Shown here: one piece after another, positions 1 through 14,854 of the stretch
How positions within the stretch are numbered: position 1 is the first letter of the stretch
How the letters are laid out: every line of letters starts with the position of its first letter
DNA from: Podocnemis expansa
Taxonomy: Eukaryota; Chordata; Testudines; Podocnemididae
Reading direction: 5' to 3'
Length of the DNA stretch: 64,000 nt
NCBI GenBank assembly: GCA_007922195.1
Contig: ML682221.1
Span: forward strand, 356,767-420,766
Position numbers and translations under genes: made by a program
The notes under the pieces: generated by a model
Databases searched by the model: none
What the model was told of the DNA's origin: nothing
The model's input: only the letters and a program-made list of their open reading frames with translations

Positions 1-436
1 TCATCAGAGCCTTCAAAACAGGACCAAGCCCAGCAGGGATCATCCCTGGGTTGATGGGTGGTTCCCACCCTGAACTCACCTTGCATTTGAAAGCAGTTTT
101 GACCAGGGAACATAATGCATATGTCACTAGACATGACGGGGAAAAGGGGACGCTTGTGATTCATTTCACTCTATTCTGGTCCCTCAGCACTTTTATTCTC
201 TCACTTTTATACACCCTCCTCTCAATTGTGTCACAGATCTGCTTGGGATCTCTCCACTACACCACCACAACCACATGCCACCAGAGTCCTCAAACATCAG
301 AAGCTCTTTTAGGTGACACAGACCCCAGCTTGGGTCTTGGGTTTAAGAGAGGAGAGAGGAACTGAAGAATAGACAAAGGCGAATGTATAGGCCTGGGTTT
401 AATCAGAACTCTTGAGTTTTATCTGTTGCTCTTGGG

Positions 437-500
437 GAGTGGGGTCTAGTGGTTAGAGCTGGAGGCTAGGAGTCAGGACTTCTGGGTTTTATTCCCTCCG
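437..500 (+). mobile_element. tRNA-derived SINE head (fragment)
   Basis: The segment has a tRNA-like A-box (TAGTGGTTAGAGC) followed by a B-box-like GGGTTTTATTCC, the arrangement of Pol III SINE heads common in turtles and other reptiles. It recurs at 31588-31648 in unit B and in reverse at about 49100-49410. No full tRNA fold or tail is visible. Confidence 0.5.
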
Positions 501-609
501 CTATCATGGATGTAGGGTATAGTCTTATGGGAAGAGAATACAAATACCTTCTGCATGTGTGATGCAGGGGTATGAATGTGGACAATGCAGGGGGTTGTGG
601 GAACTGCGT

Positions 610-615
610 TTTATT
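610..615 (-). terminator. Polyadenylation signal of trypsinogen A
   Basis: AATAAA on the minus strand, about 170 bases after the stop codon. It is conserved in copy B. A second TTTATT further on (about 486) is a weaker alternative and lies in SINE-like sequence. Confidence 0.65.
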
Positions 616-786
616 GAAGAGTTTGTGATTTACACCCACATTCGATGCTTCACTCCTAAGCATCTTATGCCTTCATCCTGGGTTTCTAGCCGTCTGTGTG
701 CCCAGCCCCTCAGCCCCTCCACTGAGATCAGGTTCACAGGTAGCAGGAGGAGGATGTCTGAGGGCATCTGAGATATGCAGGGCACA

Positions 787-4068
<3,282 letters not shown>

Positions 4069-4104
4069 GGTGCCAGGCAGAGCTGGGCTCCAGGAGCAGG
4101 CAGG

Positions 4105-4110
4105 TTTATA
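4105..4110 (-). promoter_or_regulatory. TATA box of trypsinogen copy A
   Basis: TATAAA read on the minus strand, 37 bases upstream of the start codon. With usual TATA-to-start spacing the 5' UTR would be only about 10 nt, as is common for pancreatic trypsinogens. The identical motif is at the same place in copy B. Confidence 0.75.
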
Positions 4111-4209
4111 CCAGCCGAGCAAGCCATCTTATCTGGCAGCCGCAGTGATTAGGGACTCAATTTAGAAACAAAACCAAATCTGTCTCCCCAGGTAAATAAC
4201 TGTCTATTC

Positions 4210-4226
4210 CACCTGCTGCATTCCCA
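4210..4226. promoter_or_regulatory. PTF1-like bipartite motif upstream of trypsinogen A
   Basis: On the plus strand CACCTG (E-box) is followed after 5 bases by TTCCCA (TC-box-like), 11 bp centre to centre, about one helical turn. PTF1 (PTF1A-E protein-RBPJ) binds such E-box/TC-box pairs in acinar-cell promoters. It lies about 140 bp upstream of the start codon and is unchanged in copy B. The function is inferred from motif and position. Confidence 0.5.
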
Positions 4227-4805
4227 TGGGGAGGGACTCAGGCTAGAACTAGTTAGGACATCACTTTCCCCCTATGCCCAGCACACCTCCCCATTATCAT
4301 GGGCTGCATATGATAACTAGCTATCGTGAAGGTCAAATCCACCAGCCCCAGGCTTGGCAGCCACTTACAGCCTCAGAACAGGGGGCTGGGAAGAGAATGA
4401 AGGGGGAGAGAAAACAGGGCTAAATTGGGCCTTGGGGCTCCAAGTACAGCTGGGCAGAAATTTTCCAATTCAACTTTTGTTGTTGCTGGAAAATGCCAGT
4501 GGATCAAGCCAGAAAGTATTTTAGTCACAGTGGCAGGTGTGATGGAACAGTCAGCGTGAAACATTATTGGTTAAAAACCTACCAGCAAGTAAAAGCAGTA
4601 AGGGTCAGGTTCTGAGTCAAACTAACTTTGTGTTTCAAAATGTTGGAACATTTTCACTAGAAAAGTGAAATGAAAATAAGGCAAATTGAAAGAAACTGTT
4701 CTGAACTGACTGAAACCGAATATATCCAATGACCACAACCAAAAATTATTTCCAAGTTTTGGTTCACAAAAATGTTTCAGCTTTTGACTTTTCAGCCCAA
4801 TGTGT

Positions 4806-4925
4806 AAGAGCCCCGCACAGATACAAATTTGTGGATCTGCAGCTGATCTGCAGATACAAGAACTGGTCCATGGATATCTGCATCACATCCACAAATGCAG
4901 ATCATCTTAGAATTGCAGGGCTCTG
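4806..4925. mobile_element. Short hAT-type MITE (AGAGCCC ends), unit A
   Basis: About 120 bp with inverted ends AAGAGCCCCGCAC and CAGAGCCCTGCAA (right end reversed). It is rich in internal GGATCTGCAG/GATATCTG-type repeats. No target duplication is evident. The same family, with a perfect 8-bp duplication, is at 47561-47703. It is present in unit B at 35949-36068. Confidence 0.5.
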
Positions 4926-6355
4926 CTCATTAGTAAACCCCAGAATGGTTACAAATACATGGATCCATATCTGCAAGAAATTATTTACAAATATCTGCAT
5001 CACATCTCTGGATCTAGATATCTGTGTATATAATGAAGATATCCATGGATTTGCAGTGCTCTACCAATTTGAGATGGGAAAGAAAGTGAGAATGTTGAAA
5101 TTCTGCTGAGCTGGGTGGGAGCCAGTTTTATGCTCAGCCTCACACCTGGGGTTAGTCCCTGGTTCAGCCCCAGACTCCCCACATGAGCTCAGCTGGGTCG
5201 CTGGCTCGCTGTAACCTCTCTGTAACTGGGACAGCGTTACCTCTTTCCCCTGGGGTAAGATCAGAGCCAGTCTATATTAGATGCACCATTGTGGCACAGC
5301 TGCACCATGGGGCCAATATCAAAAGCACTTCCTGGAGAGGTGATGGCTATGTTGAAGTGCTGTTTGCAGTATGAGTGATGTCAGATGTCCTGACATAACC
5401 TGCAGTGTAGCCCAGAGAGCTGATGGAGGACAATTGAAGAACCTAGCTAGACTGGCCTGAAGGTGAATTAGTTTGTCTTGTTCTGAGCCAGCAAGTGCAG
5501 AAACAAGTTGCTATCTGGGCCCCTCCTGTGAGTGGCCTCAGCCAACTCCCTGCATGCCATGCTGCATTGTCAATAGCCACTGTTCACCTTTCCAAGGGCC
5601 CAGGACTCAGCCTCACCCCATGTGCCTCCACCTCATTCATGGAGTGCTTTTTTGTTCAGTGACAAAGGAAAGCAGCCAGCACCAGCTGACAGAAAAAGCC
5701 CAGATCCATGGTTGGTTTCTAGTGAGTGATCAAGCATCTGATGAAGTGGGATTCTCTCCCTCAAAAAGGAGGGTTACATACCTGTAAATGTATTTCTTCG
5801 AGATGGGCTGCTGACGTACATTCTGACATAAGTTTCTATGTTCCAGAGTGCACAGATACCCGGAAACTTTTTGCCCTACTTTATCCCTGGAGGGTCAGTG
5901 GCCAACTCCCTCTCTGTCCTGTGCACCTGCATGGAATATAGATGGCCCTGCCCCTGCCCCCCTTTAGTCCTTTCTTTCCGATAACGCTGAAAAGTGGGGA
6001 CGGAGGGAGGATATGGAATGTATGTGAGCAGCCCTTCTCAAAGAAGGACATTTATTGGCAAGTAGCCCTCTGTTCTTCTCTGAGCGCTGCTCACATCCAT
6101 GCTGACATAGGTGACTGCACACTGTACCTAGGATGGTGGGTGGAGTTAAGGTTTTCCTGCTCTAAGGATGACTCTGCCCAGGGCAGCATCAGCTCTTGCT
6201 GGCTGTACTATTGCACAGTGTGATGTGAAAGTATGCACTGAGGACCATGTCATTGCTGTGCAGATTTCCTGCATGAGGAATGCTGTGGAGGACGCTTGGG
6301 CTCTAGCTGAATGCGCCCTGATCTTCCCTTGGCTCCTGCATGCCACTTGCAGAGA

Positions 6356-7020
6356 GGGGCCGGTAGCCCAATTGGTCTCTCAGTCCCTCTCTGCCTGCTG
6401 CAGGAATGAGCTGCTGGTTCTGGCAGCCTGCAGAGAGGGGCTGAGAACCTGATCTGACCCCCAGCCGCTCTCCATAGACTGCAGGGGCTAAAGCCGGCTC
6501 AGAGCTGATCTGGTTCCCAGCTGCTCGGGCTGTGGTGCAAGCAGCTCAGAGCCTGGTAAATTTCACAGGCTCAGAGTCTCTGAAACTGACCAGGCTTGGA
6601 GCTGCTTGCCCCACAGATCAGCTCTAAGCCGACTTCTAGACCCCACAGCCTACAGAGAGGGGTTTGAGACCAGATCAGGCTCTCAGTCCCTCTCTGCAGG
6701 CTGCAGGAACCAGTTGCTGGAACTGGCTGTCAGCCCCTGCCACACATGGAGAGGTACTTAGAGCCAAATCTGGCCTCCAGCTCCTTGCCACATGGCACGG
6801 GATGGATCAGGTCCGCCCAGCGGCCAGATCGGGGTCCTAGAGCCCGATCATGCCCTGGGTCGGGGAAGGGGGCAGACCCTTCCCAATAAAATAAATGCTT
6901 AAGCTGACTTACAGGGCAGGAGTTATTAAGTTGACTTGGCAATTGTTTAAGTTGACTTAATTTCTAAATGTAGACTGGAAGTGGCTTACATGGACGTAAA
7001 GGGCTTTAAGTCGACTTCAG
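6356..7020. mobile_element. MITE-like GC-rich repeat with AAGTTGACTT palindromes (unit A)
   Basis: Repeated phrases CAGAGAGGGGC / TCTCAGTCCCTCTCTGC and GAGCCTGGTAAATTTCAC, followed by AAGTTGACTT/TAAGTCGACTT palindromes at 6887-7020. A related block is at about 38233-39337. Both interrupt the DIRS recombinase. Confidence 0.4.
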
Positions 7021-7712
7021 CACATAAAGTTGATATACATGGAGAGTGCAAGAGTTGAAGGCTTCATATGGCAGTTTCATGAGTCCCTCAAGCACAAGGT
7101 TTAAGTCCCTTTGGACAACTGGGCCCTGAGCCTGGGGACAGAATCTCTCCACACCCTTCAGGAACCTTAATGTCATGAAGCGGAAGAAGGGGGTTACCCC
7201 ATAGAAAATATTGTGTAGGCCTGCAGTTGCTGCTAGGTGCACCCTGAGAGGGGGGAGTGTGAGACTCTTCTCCTTGTGGCCCAGGAGATAGTCCAGTAAG
7301 GTCTGAATTGGGGTGGACTCCAGGAGTACCCCCATTTCCTGAGCCCAGATAGAGAAGCATTTCCACCTAGCACTATAAGTGACTCTTGTGGAAGGTTCCC
7401 TACTCTCAACTAAGAACTTCTGGACCCTTTCTGAGCACACCCCTCGCTGGGGTTCAGCCATGTAACCTCCATGCTGTCAGATGCAGTAACCCAGATTTGG
7501 ATGGCGCAGATGGCCAGAGTCCTGAGTAAGCAGGTCCTCTCTCAGATGAAGTGTTATGAGCGGAGCTACCAAGAGGTCTAGGAGGGTGGTGTACCAAGGC
7601 TGGTGAGGCCAGGCCGGGGCTATCAGATTCATGTCTGCTTTGTCCCTCTTCACCTTAGTAGGACCCTCTGGATTAGTGGGATGGGCAGAAAGGCATAGAC
7701 CAGCAGGCCCCC
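7006..7712 (-). pseudogene. DIRS RNase H tail and tyrosine recombinase N-terminal domain (remnant)
   Basis: The open stretch 7006-7461 encodes a helical SAM-like core-binding domain: STRVTYSARWKCFSIW, LLDYLLGHKEKSLTLPPLRV, HLAATAGLHN, LRFLKGVERF. This is the N-terminal half of DIRS tyrosine recombinases. Just upstream on the same strand (7700-7470, one frameshift) is the RNase H-end motif APAWPHQPWY followed by LREDLLTQDSGHLRHPN. The catalytic C-terminal half is missing here. It is interrupted at about 7020 by MITE sequence. Confidence 0.7.
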
Positions 7713-8230
7713 TGTGACAGAGTGCTCCCCAGATCTGGTCTGGTGCACTGTTTTGACCTCCCAGTTCCCACTCCTGAATCCCGATTCACTCCACTTTGCC
7801 AAGTGATCACTTGCTCCTGAGTCAGTCCACTCCAGCCTCTTGCGTGCAATCGGCCCCAGACAGTGGGTGTATGCCCCCTGGCTATTTGAGGGACGGTCCC
7901 CCAGCAAGCACCCTTGGCCCCAGTTACTACACCAGGAGCCACTGTCTACAGAGATTGGGAACCACTCACAATCACTACACACTCAAGTCCGTCCATTTAA
8001 CAAAGAAATTGATTGTGCCCAGCCTCCTTCACTCACACCCCCTAAAGGTCACACAACTTTAGGTAAAACAACTACTAGTTTATTGATCAGATTATGATTC
8101 TAAGTGAGAATACGGCCAAGCATGGCAGAATCACACTATAAGTAAGTCAGGAGAGACCACAAGAAAACAAAAGGCAAAATACGCATCCTAACCTAATACT
8201 TCTACTTAAACTAACCTCTTAGTCCAAGAG
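7713..8230 (-). mobile_element. LTR-like interspersed repeat, family A, inserted in the DIRS element
   Basis: About 518 bp beginning TGTGACAGAGTGCTCCCC (plus strand). The same sequence recurs at 14444-15295 plus 16262-16640. On the minus strand it would end in CA and carries AATAAA at 8079-8084, compatible with a solo LTR. It separates the RNase H and gag parts of the DIRS element. No internal retroviral genes are seen. Confidence 0.45.
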
Positions 8231-8395
8231 GGTATGTCCACACATCTCTTTTATTTTGAAATAACACTGGTTATTTCGAAATAAAAAAGATTAGGACCAC
8301 ATGACGTTTTCTGATGTCAAAATGACAGACTCTGTCATTTTGAAATAATAACCGTCATTTCAAAATAGCTTAAACCCCATTCATTTCTAAACAGC
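8231..8395. mobile_element. Harbinger-type MITE fragment
   Basis: It starts GGTATGTCCACAC and contains TTATTTCGAAATAA-type palindromes, the signature of the Harbinger MITEs elsewhere in this window (19199-20211, 62403-62761). The right end is truncated. Confidence 0.55.
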
Positions 8396-8399
8396 TTTG

Positions 8400-9790
8400 A
8401 GTCTGTCGAGTCCACAAAGAGCAGGGGGCCCTTGAACTGGAGGTCTTGGATGAACTCCTGCATCTATGGAGACAGCCCCAAGCCTTGCAGTCAAGTGGCC
8501 CTGTGCTTGCTGTGTCTGTGGCATCCCAAGAAGTCAGGAGCACTTTGCGAGCTGCTAGTAGGCCCTCCTCCTCCTGTCTCTAGTGTGGTCACAGGGGATG
8601 AGGTCCCTGAACCTCTCCATGGCCTTCCAGAGGTTGAAAACTTATCTGCCCATGAGAGACTGGTGGTCTGTGATACGCAGCTGTAGGGCCATGGCAGAGC
8701 ACATTTTCCTGCCAAAGAGGTCAAGCTTTTCAGCCTATTTGTTCTTGGGAGCGGTGGCTGGTTGGCCCTGCTGCTCGCACTGCTTTACCATGTCCACTGC
8801 AAGGGACCAGGGTGTAGGGTGATTAAAAAGGAAACTGAACCTGTCCACAGGGACATGGTATTTCCTTTCAGCCCCTTTTGATACTGGTGGAATTGAGGAT
8901 GGAGTCTGCCATCTGGCCCGAGTGATCTCGAGGACCCCTTCATGTAATGGAGCCACCACGCTGGCGGGAGGGGCTACCTCGCCCACATCAAATAAAGGGT
9001 TGAAATCCTCCCTGACTACCTCAATTTGAGGGTCCACGTTGGCAGCCATGCACCTTAGGAGGTCTTGATGGGTGCAAGGGTCTTCCCTAAATGACAAGGA
9101 TCTCTGATACGCCGTTTTGCCAAGAGACGATGAAGATAGCACCAGCAAGCTGCTGTGGCGGGAACCTGACTGGCCTGCACCGGGGTTTGACTTCTCATCA
9201 GACTGCGCAATGAATCGGGATCCCTGGGGTGAGGTGAGTCTTGATGACTTAGGTGTTGTGGGATCCCTGTGGGGGGAGTCCCCAGAGTCCCAATCCATCC
9301 AATGTGCCGACCAGTCCTTAAATGTTCTCTGTGCTGAGTGCCATAGGGAGGTTGATTGGCCCCACACTGGGTGGCATCTGGATTCACTGTGCCTAGCTGT
9401 TCTCAGTGAGCAGCCTTTTTTTCAGGCCGGTACAAGTGCTGCATTGTGTGGTGGAGATGGTGCTGGGGTGGTCGGTGCCCGAGTTTCGTTCCATGACTCC
9501 TTGTGCTGAGAGGATGAGGGAGAACGCTTCCTCCTGCATTTGCTGGCTGGCTTGGTCATATCTGGTTCTGAGGCTGGCAGCTTTGATGAACGTCAGAGCC
9601 AGTACTGAGCGTCAGAGTCCTCCAACAAACTGGACTTGGACCTGGTGCAGCTTGACTTCTGAGAGTGTGCCTTGGAGCGTTCTTGTGAAGGGATCTCTGG
9701 GAAGAACAGAAAGCAGTACCCTTCATCCCCCAGCCTGGACTCCAATAAGGGGGGGGGGGGGTTGATACCCTCTTTGGAGGAGCTGCTCAT
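8400..9790 (-). pseudogene. DIRS gag-like protein remnant
   Basis: The longest open piece is 8735-9367 (210 codons), with short pieces continuing in both directions across stops. Residues such as WQTPSSIPPVSKGAERKY and FLFNHPTPWSLAVD, then after a stop AEKLDLFGRKMCSAMALQLR and NLWKAMERF, match the gag-like proteins of vertebrate DIRS elements, often labelled lamina-associated-polypeptide-2-alpha-like in reptile annotations. The N-terminal part is serine-rich. Several stops show it is inactive. Family assignment is from recalled motif wording; a profile search would settle it. Confidence 0.65.
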
Positions 9791-10192
9791 AGCAAGTCCT
9801 CGGAAGGGAGTGACAGGATTATTGTGTCTGCAGCAAGGAGGGGCTGTGCTGACTGTCCCAGAGGTATTTCTCTGGGGATTCAGGGTAGGGGCTCAGTGAC
9901 TCAATGCGCTACCCCATTGGTCCCCATGCCAGGGTGCCTCCCCCTGTGCCAAGAGTGCGGGTTCGTGTTTTGAGCCTGACTAGGCCTTGGAAGACAGTGC
10001 TGGTTTGCCCCTGGATGTCACTGGTCTTAGTGGAGTGGGGGTCAGCAATAAAGGAGGGCCTTTGCGGCTTTGAATGTCTCTGGCATCAATGGGATCAGCA
10101 ACATCTCTGGCCTTTGTGTCATCGATGAGGCCAGTGGGGGTTACTGGCGTGAAACACAGGGGGCTAGAATGATAGCTTTGAAAAATACACTT

Positions 10193-10430
10193 TCCAAAGG
10201 GACAGCCGTGTTAGTCTAGTCCAGCAAAAAAAAACCCCAAGGAGTCGTGTGGCACTTTAAGACTAACCAATTTATTTTTCACATCAGCTTTCGTGGGAGA
10301 AAATCCCACTTCGGCAGCTGCTTCGAAGCATCTGATGAAGTGGAATTTTCTCCCACGAAAGCTCGTGTGAAAAATAAATTGGTTAGTCTTAAAGTGTCAC
10401 ACGACTCCTTGATTTTTTGTTTTTTTGTTT
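10193..10430. repeat. Head-to-head Penelope 3'-end fragments forming a large hairpin
   Basis: Left arm 10238-10312 and right arm 10337-10411 are near-perfect reverse complements of about 75 bp around a 24-bp loop. Each arm is the Penelope 3'-end sequence seen at 56850-56960 and 37230-37340 (CTTAAAGTG, TTAGTCTTAAAG, TTCGTGGGAGAAAATCCCAC). The left copy continues outward to the terminal GGGACAGCCGTGTTAGTCTA. Confidence 0.7.
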
Positions 10431-11762
10431 TTTTTTTTTTAATAATGCAGCCTATATCTTCTCCTCATGTTATTTTCAGAGAGTGACCAGTGTAATTAGC
10501 TGGAGGGAAGTCAAGAATAAGAGTGTAACACAGGGATGGAGAGTTCATGGGCAATGTGGTAACCAGAGGGGAAGATTAAGAGTGTAACATGGGGGCTTGG
10601 AGAAAGAGGTAGGGTGTAACACTAGGGTAATCACAGCTCACAGAGAGCCAGAGAGGTCAGATAGGTGGAAGCAGACAAGGGAGGGAGTGCTGGGACTGTG
10701 TGGCCTGTTGAGCAGGAATCCAGCAGCCAAGTCCAGACTTTATTTTGAGCACCCTCCACCCCAGCCCAGCCCTGGAGCCTTAGTGATGCAGGTATAGGAA
10801 TAGTTGGAGAGTGCTGCATAGGCAGGAGCTGCCTTGTACAGTTTGGCTGCAGGAGTCTGTGAAGTCTCTTAGAGAGGCAGCTCCCTCTGTGCTGGATGGG
10901 ATGTGATGGGTGCCCGTGCTCTGGACACAGGCTGTTCTTTAGATTACTTTAAGGATTCACTGCACTTTGCGCAACACTGCTGTCCCTGGAGCTGCCCTAT
11001 TCCTTCTGCTCAGCCAGGAGCTGGTGTGTCGAGTGTAACTGCAAACCTATATATAGGTGCTGTGTGCGTCCTCAGCCCGCAGCTTGGGGTGCTATGCAGC
11101 TGGAGCAAACATAGTGCTGGGAAGTGACACATGACTCTGTGACTGTCACTCAGACTGGGAGGCACCCTGGAGCACCTGCAGAAGGATTTGTGCACACTGC
11201 AGGGTCTGTATGTGTCTGGCACTATCCTGTACACACGGTTGGGAGCGGGTGTTGGGGGTCTTCAGTCTGTGTATTACAACTGGCTGGAAAATAGAATTTC
11301 TCTCCCACACTGGAACAAAATGTCCATGTCTTTCAGGTTTTCATGGAACAAATATTCTGAAATATTCCATTTTGGAAAACTGAAAATGACCCTGTTGAAA
11401 GTAAATGTTAGGTGGCAAAGTGGTTCATTTCAGTCAGGTCATTGTTTAGCTAATGGTAAATGGCAAAACAAAATTAAGGCATGGAAGCACCTGGGAGCAC
11501 GGGCACTCCCTGGTGTGAACCAGGAGTAAAGGCAGTGGATTTCCTGCAGCTGTGCCCTCTTTCACTCACCCCAGTGGAAGTCAGCTATTGAGGCTGTGCC
11601 TTCAGAATTGCATTTGTATGGCTCCAGCACAAAGGGTCATCAATTTGGGTGGGACTGCAGGAGCTTCTTGCCCCACAAAATAATTACAGCAGTGCCCTGC
11701 AAATCCAAGTATCAGGCTGGTGCCCGCTGCACAAATGCAGAGCTGTGGGCCTTGCATATCCA
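10431..11762. other. Non-coding stretch, nothing recognised
   Basis: A T-run near 10425-10440 is followed by unremarkable sequence with no convincing coding potential, splice structure or known repeat signature. Confidence 0.5.
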
Positions 11763-12140
11763 CAGGGCCGGCTCAACCCATAAGAAAATGAGACCCTGGC
11801 TCAGGGTGTCATTTGTGTAGGGGTGACTGTGGCATAGCACTGGGGAGGGGGGTGGAGTAGGCTGGCCCATGGCTCGGGCTCTGCTCTCTTCCCCTGCCTT
11901 TTGGCCAGCCCACCCCACCCCCAGGGCAGTACTGCCCACCCAGAGGAGGGACGAGAGAGTGGATCCTGATGGCTGGGCTGGCCTGCTCTACCCCTGGGCT
12001 GGCTGTTCACCATCCTGGGGGTGGGGCAAGCCGGGCCTGAGGAAAGGCCAGGTTCCCTCCCCTGCTGCCCCCCCCCCACAGCAGCAGGGGGCAAAATCAA
12101 AAGGCAGCTTGGGGCACCAAAAGTCTTTGAGCTGGCCCTG
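11763..12140. mobile_element. hAT-type MITE, CAGGGCCGGCTCAA family
   Basis: 378 bp. The left end is CAGGGCCGGCTCAA; the right end reversed is CAGGGCCAGCTCAAA. It is flanked by 8-bp target duplications CATATCCA (11755-11762) and CACATCCA (12141-12148), 7 of 8 matching. The interior is GC-rich without coding capacity. A truncated relative starts at 24263. Confidence 0.7.
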
Positions 12141-14443
12141 CACATCCAGTTCCAGTTCTTGCGAGCCAAGCCTCGCTCACAGTGGTGTGCGCGGCAAGTC
12201 ACAAAGGGTGATGATTTCTCTGCAGAACTTGTCCCATATTGCAGGAGGCCGCTGAGGTCAGCCTGTTGGAGATGCCTTTAACAAAGTTTCAGATGTTAAT
12301 AATGAAAGGAAAGAGGCAGGTGTAGCCTCCAGTGTGACAGAAACCATAGCTGTAAGACTTACAATGTGAGGAGGGACACCAAAGAAGACGTCCAGTGTAA
12401 CAGAAACTAGAACCATAGCAAAGTGTGCTAAAGTAACCAATATGCCTCAAGGAGCTATTTCATTTAGAGATCTCTTCAGGCTGGGTTATGTTGTTGGGTA
12501 GAGTTGGCTGCTCAGGTCCAGAAGTTTCTGGAAATTAAGTGAGGTTGCACTGAGCATGCTCCACAAGTGTGTTTTTCTTTTTTTTTTTCTTTCACTGGTG
12601 TTGGGGTCAGATATCCTGAGCGTAGCAGTGTGAGAGCAGTGGCCACAGAGCATTGCAATGAGAACAGCCAATGTGCTGAGTTTGAGACTGGGAGAAGCTG
12701 AACCAGGAGTGGACAGCAAGATATTGTCTTACTGCTGTGGAGCATTTTTCAGCAGAGTTTCCTCTTCTGTAACTGAATACTGGTTAATCAGTAAACTGAC
12801 TGCATAGTGCTGGTTCCAGAAGAGAAAGAAAAGCCTGCATGGATTCCTACCTAAAATCCCAGCAACCAAAGAAGAGAATTGCTGCTTCTTGCAACTCAAG
12901 CCTTTGGACTTGAGGAGACTACAACTGAGATATCGGTGAACTCCATCTAAACTTTGGGACTCTTGGGTTTCTTTCCTCACAACGTTTCTGTGGGGACTCT
13001 TCTGTTTACATTCATTTTGTTTTTCTTAGGATAAGATTTATCATGTTAGTAGTTAATAAAGTTCATTATGGTTGTTCTTAGGTAGTATTTTAATGTTGGG
13101 TGGGTAATTCTGAACAGTCTTTGCTGTGAATCCCTTTAGGACTGAATCTTGGGTCTCCAGCTGCTCCTTTATGGGAGCTGGGGTTTATTTCTGTTAGGCA
13201 CTGGAGAAAGGCACTAGAGGTAAACTCTAGCCCCCCTCAAGGTTACAATAAGTCTTGGTTTGTGAGGCTACACCTGCCCCATGGTGAGAAACCAGCTGGC
13301 TTGGAGAGGTGTGACCAACATAGCCTCAGAAAAGAAGACAGCACACTTTTGGATAAGGTTGTACTGAGCATAGTCAGTAACACTTCCTGAAGCCATGCCC
13401 TCACACTTGCAGTCACATTCTCCTGCTTGTTCTTTAGAGAGGATAAAAGAGACAAATTGCAAGGGGGGATCAGTGCATGAAAATGGGGCACAATTTTACT
13501 GGTCTGGGTGGTAATGCAGATATAGGCTGGGGCACGAGAGGGGTTGAGGTGGAAATCAGGGTGAGGGGAAGATGATCCTGGCTTAGTCAAGGAGGGAGGC
13601 ACTGCCAGCAGGTGAGCCAGGGCAAACCCCTGGCACAGAGAGGGGCAAAGGGGCTAATAGCAACCCCCCTGTTGTAGTTACCCTGATGGGATTAGTCACA
13701 AGTTTGGCTTTCAAAAGCAGAGGAAGGGAGGAGAGATGAGGTAGAAGTATTTTTTTTCCTCCCATTGGGACCTGTGTTCAACTGAGTATACTCACACTCA
13801 GTGCTGAAGCCGCTGCCCTTGCCATGCTCTTCCTTGCAGTCAGATTCTGCTGCATGCTCTTTAGATGCACTAAAAAGTTGCAAAGCAGGCAAACAGAAGG
13901 CGGGATGGGCAGGGACTGAGTAAGGGGCAGAATTTTACTTTAGTATATTCCGTGAACAGTGTTCTAAAGGTGGTTCTTTGAAGTAGTCTACCAAAGAATT
14001 TGCATTACCATTATTTTTTTTTCTCAGCAAGAGCATAAGAGTAATTCTGTGTATGCGGGGACTGGGCCCACTATTGTTGGGAATTACTTAGCTCATATAT
14101 TACCATGGTGGAATTGGTTAGCAAAAGGATCTGAGGCCTTGCTCCTACTTCCTTTACCCAGAGGCCTGCATCAGCTGAAGAGCTCTGCTCTCACTCTCCT
14201 GTGTGACAGTCTCTGTAACCCTGACAAAACTGGGTCCAGGATTCTTGGGGAGCCTGATTCCCAATTTTGTGTACACCTAGGGTGGCGGCAAGGGTGTCCC
14301 CACTCCGAGGAACTAAGTCTTTTCTGGGCACCTCGCTGATGCATTAATTGCATATAGTTCAAAGTAATAGAAGTTATTAAACGGTGGCCAAAAATCAAAC
14401 AACAACAAAAAAAGAAAAGATAACAAATATTAAAGGCAAACAC
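12141..14443. other. Non-coding stretch, weak LTR-like texture only
   Basis: No gene is recognised. 12720-13260 has AATAAAG followed by TG-rich sequence, reminiscent of an LTR-like repeat, but no matching partner or target duplication was found. Confidence 0.35.
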
Positions 14444-14495
14444 CGTGACAGACCACTCCCCAGATCTGGTCTGTGTGCTGTTGGGACCCCCCAGT

Positions 14496-14854
14496 CAATG
14501 CTCCCTCTAATTTTTTGTAGGCTGTGTGCGCAAAAAAATTGCTTTGTACAAATTTTTGGAACTGGTGTGCAAATTTATGCATGCTACAGTGAGTGTGGTC
14601 AAACTTGTGAGCGCAACGAAACAAGCGAGTATGATGCAACTAATAAATTAACTTTATTTTGATATGGTGATGGAAATGATATTATAAATTACAAGACCTT
14701 ATTTGACACATGCTACTTGAAACAGCTTTCTTAAAGTAGCATAAAAATATTCACACTGTTGAATTTTTTGTGTGTGTGTGTACTTTATTTTGTTGTGTGC
14801 ATGGGTTTTGCAACCTGTGTGTGCACACACGTCCACAGCTTAGAGGGAACATAG
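14496..14854. mobile_element. hAT-type MITE, TGTTCCCTCTAA family, copy 1
   Basis: 359 bp with ends CAATGCTCCCTCTAA and, reversed, CTATGTTCCCTCTAA. It has a perfect 8-bp target duplication CCCCCAGT at 14488-14495 and 14855-14862. It sits inside the LTR-like repeat, whose uninterrupted form at 7713-8230 confirms the empty site. Further copies: 25174-25525, 38625-38980, 39338-39685. Confidence 0.85.

Larger units (their letters stand above)
5775..10150 (-). mobile_element. Degenerate DIRS-type tyrosine-recombinase retrotransposon, unit A
   Basis: Reading the minus strand: gag-like region (about 10150-8400), insertions (8395-7713), RNase H tail and recombinase N-terminus (7712-7006), a further insertion (about 7020-6356), then recombinase 3' flank and terminal repeat (6350-5775). 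The terminal repeat has the TTCTTCGAGATGGGCTGCT-type wording, inverted further in as CAGCCCTTCTCAAAGAAGG. The reverse-transcriptase core is missing, so the element is dead. Order and families fit DIRS elements (gag, RT/RNase H, YR), which are common in turtles. Confidence 0.7.

Noticed and set aside
4729..5109. Open frame of 126 codons on plus in unit A
   Set aside because: It runs through a hAT MITE with internal GATCTGCAGAT-like repeats and is disrupted in unit B, so it is not under coding constraint.
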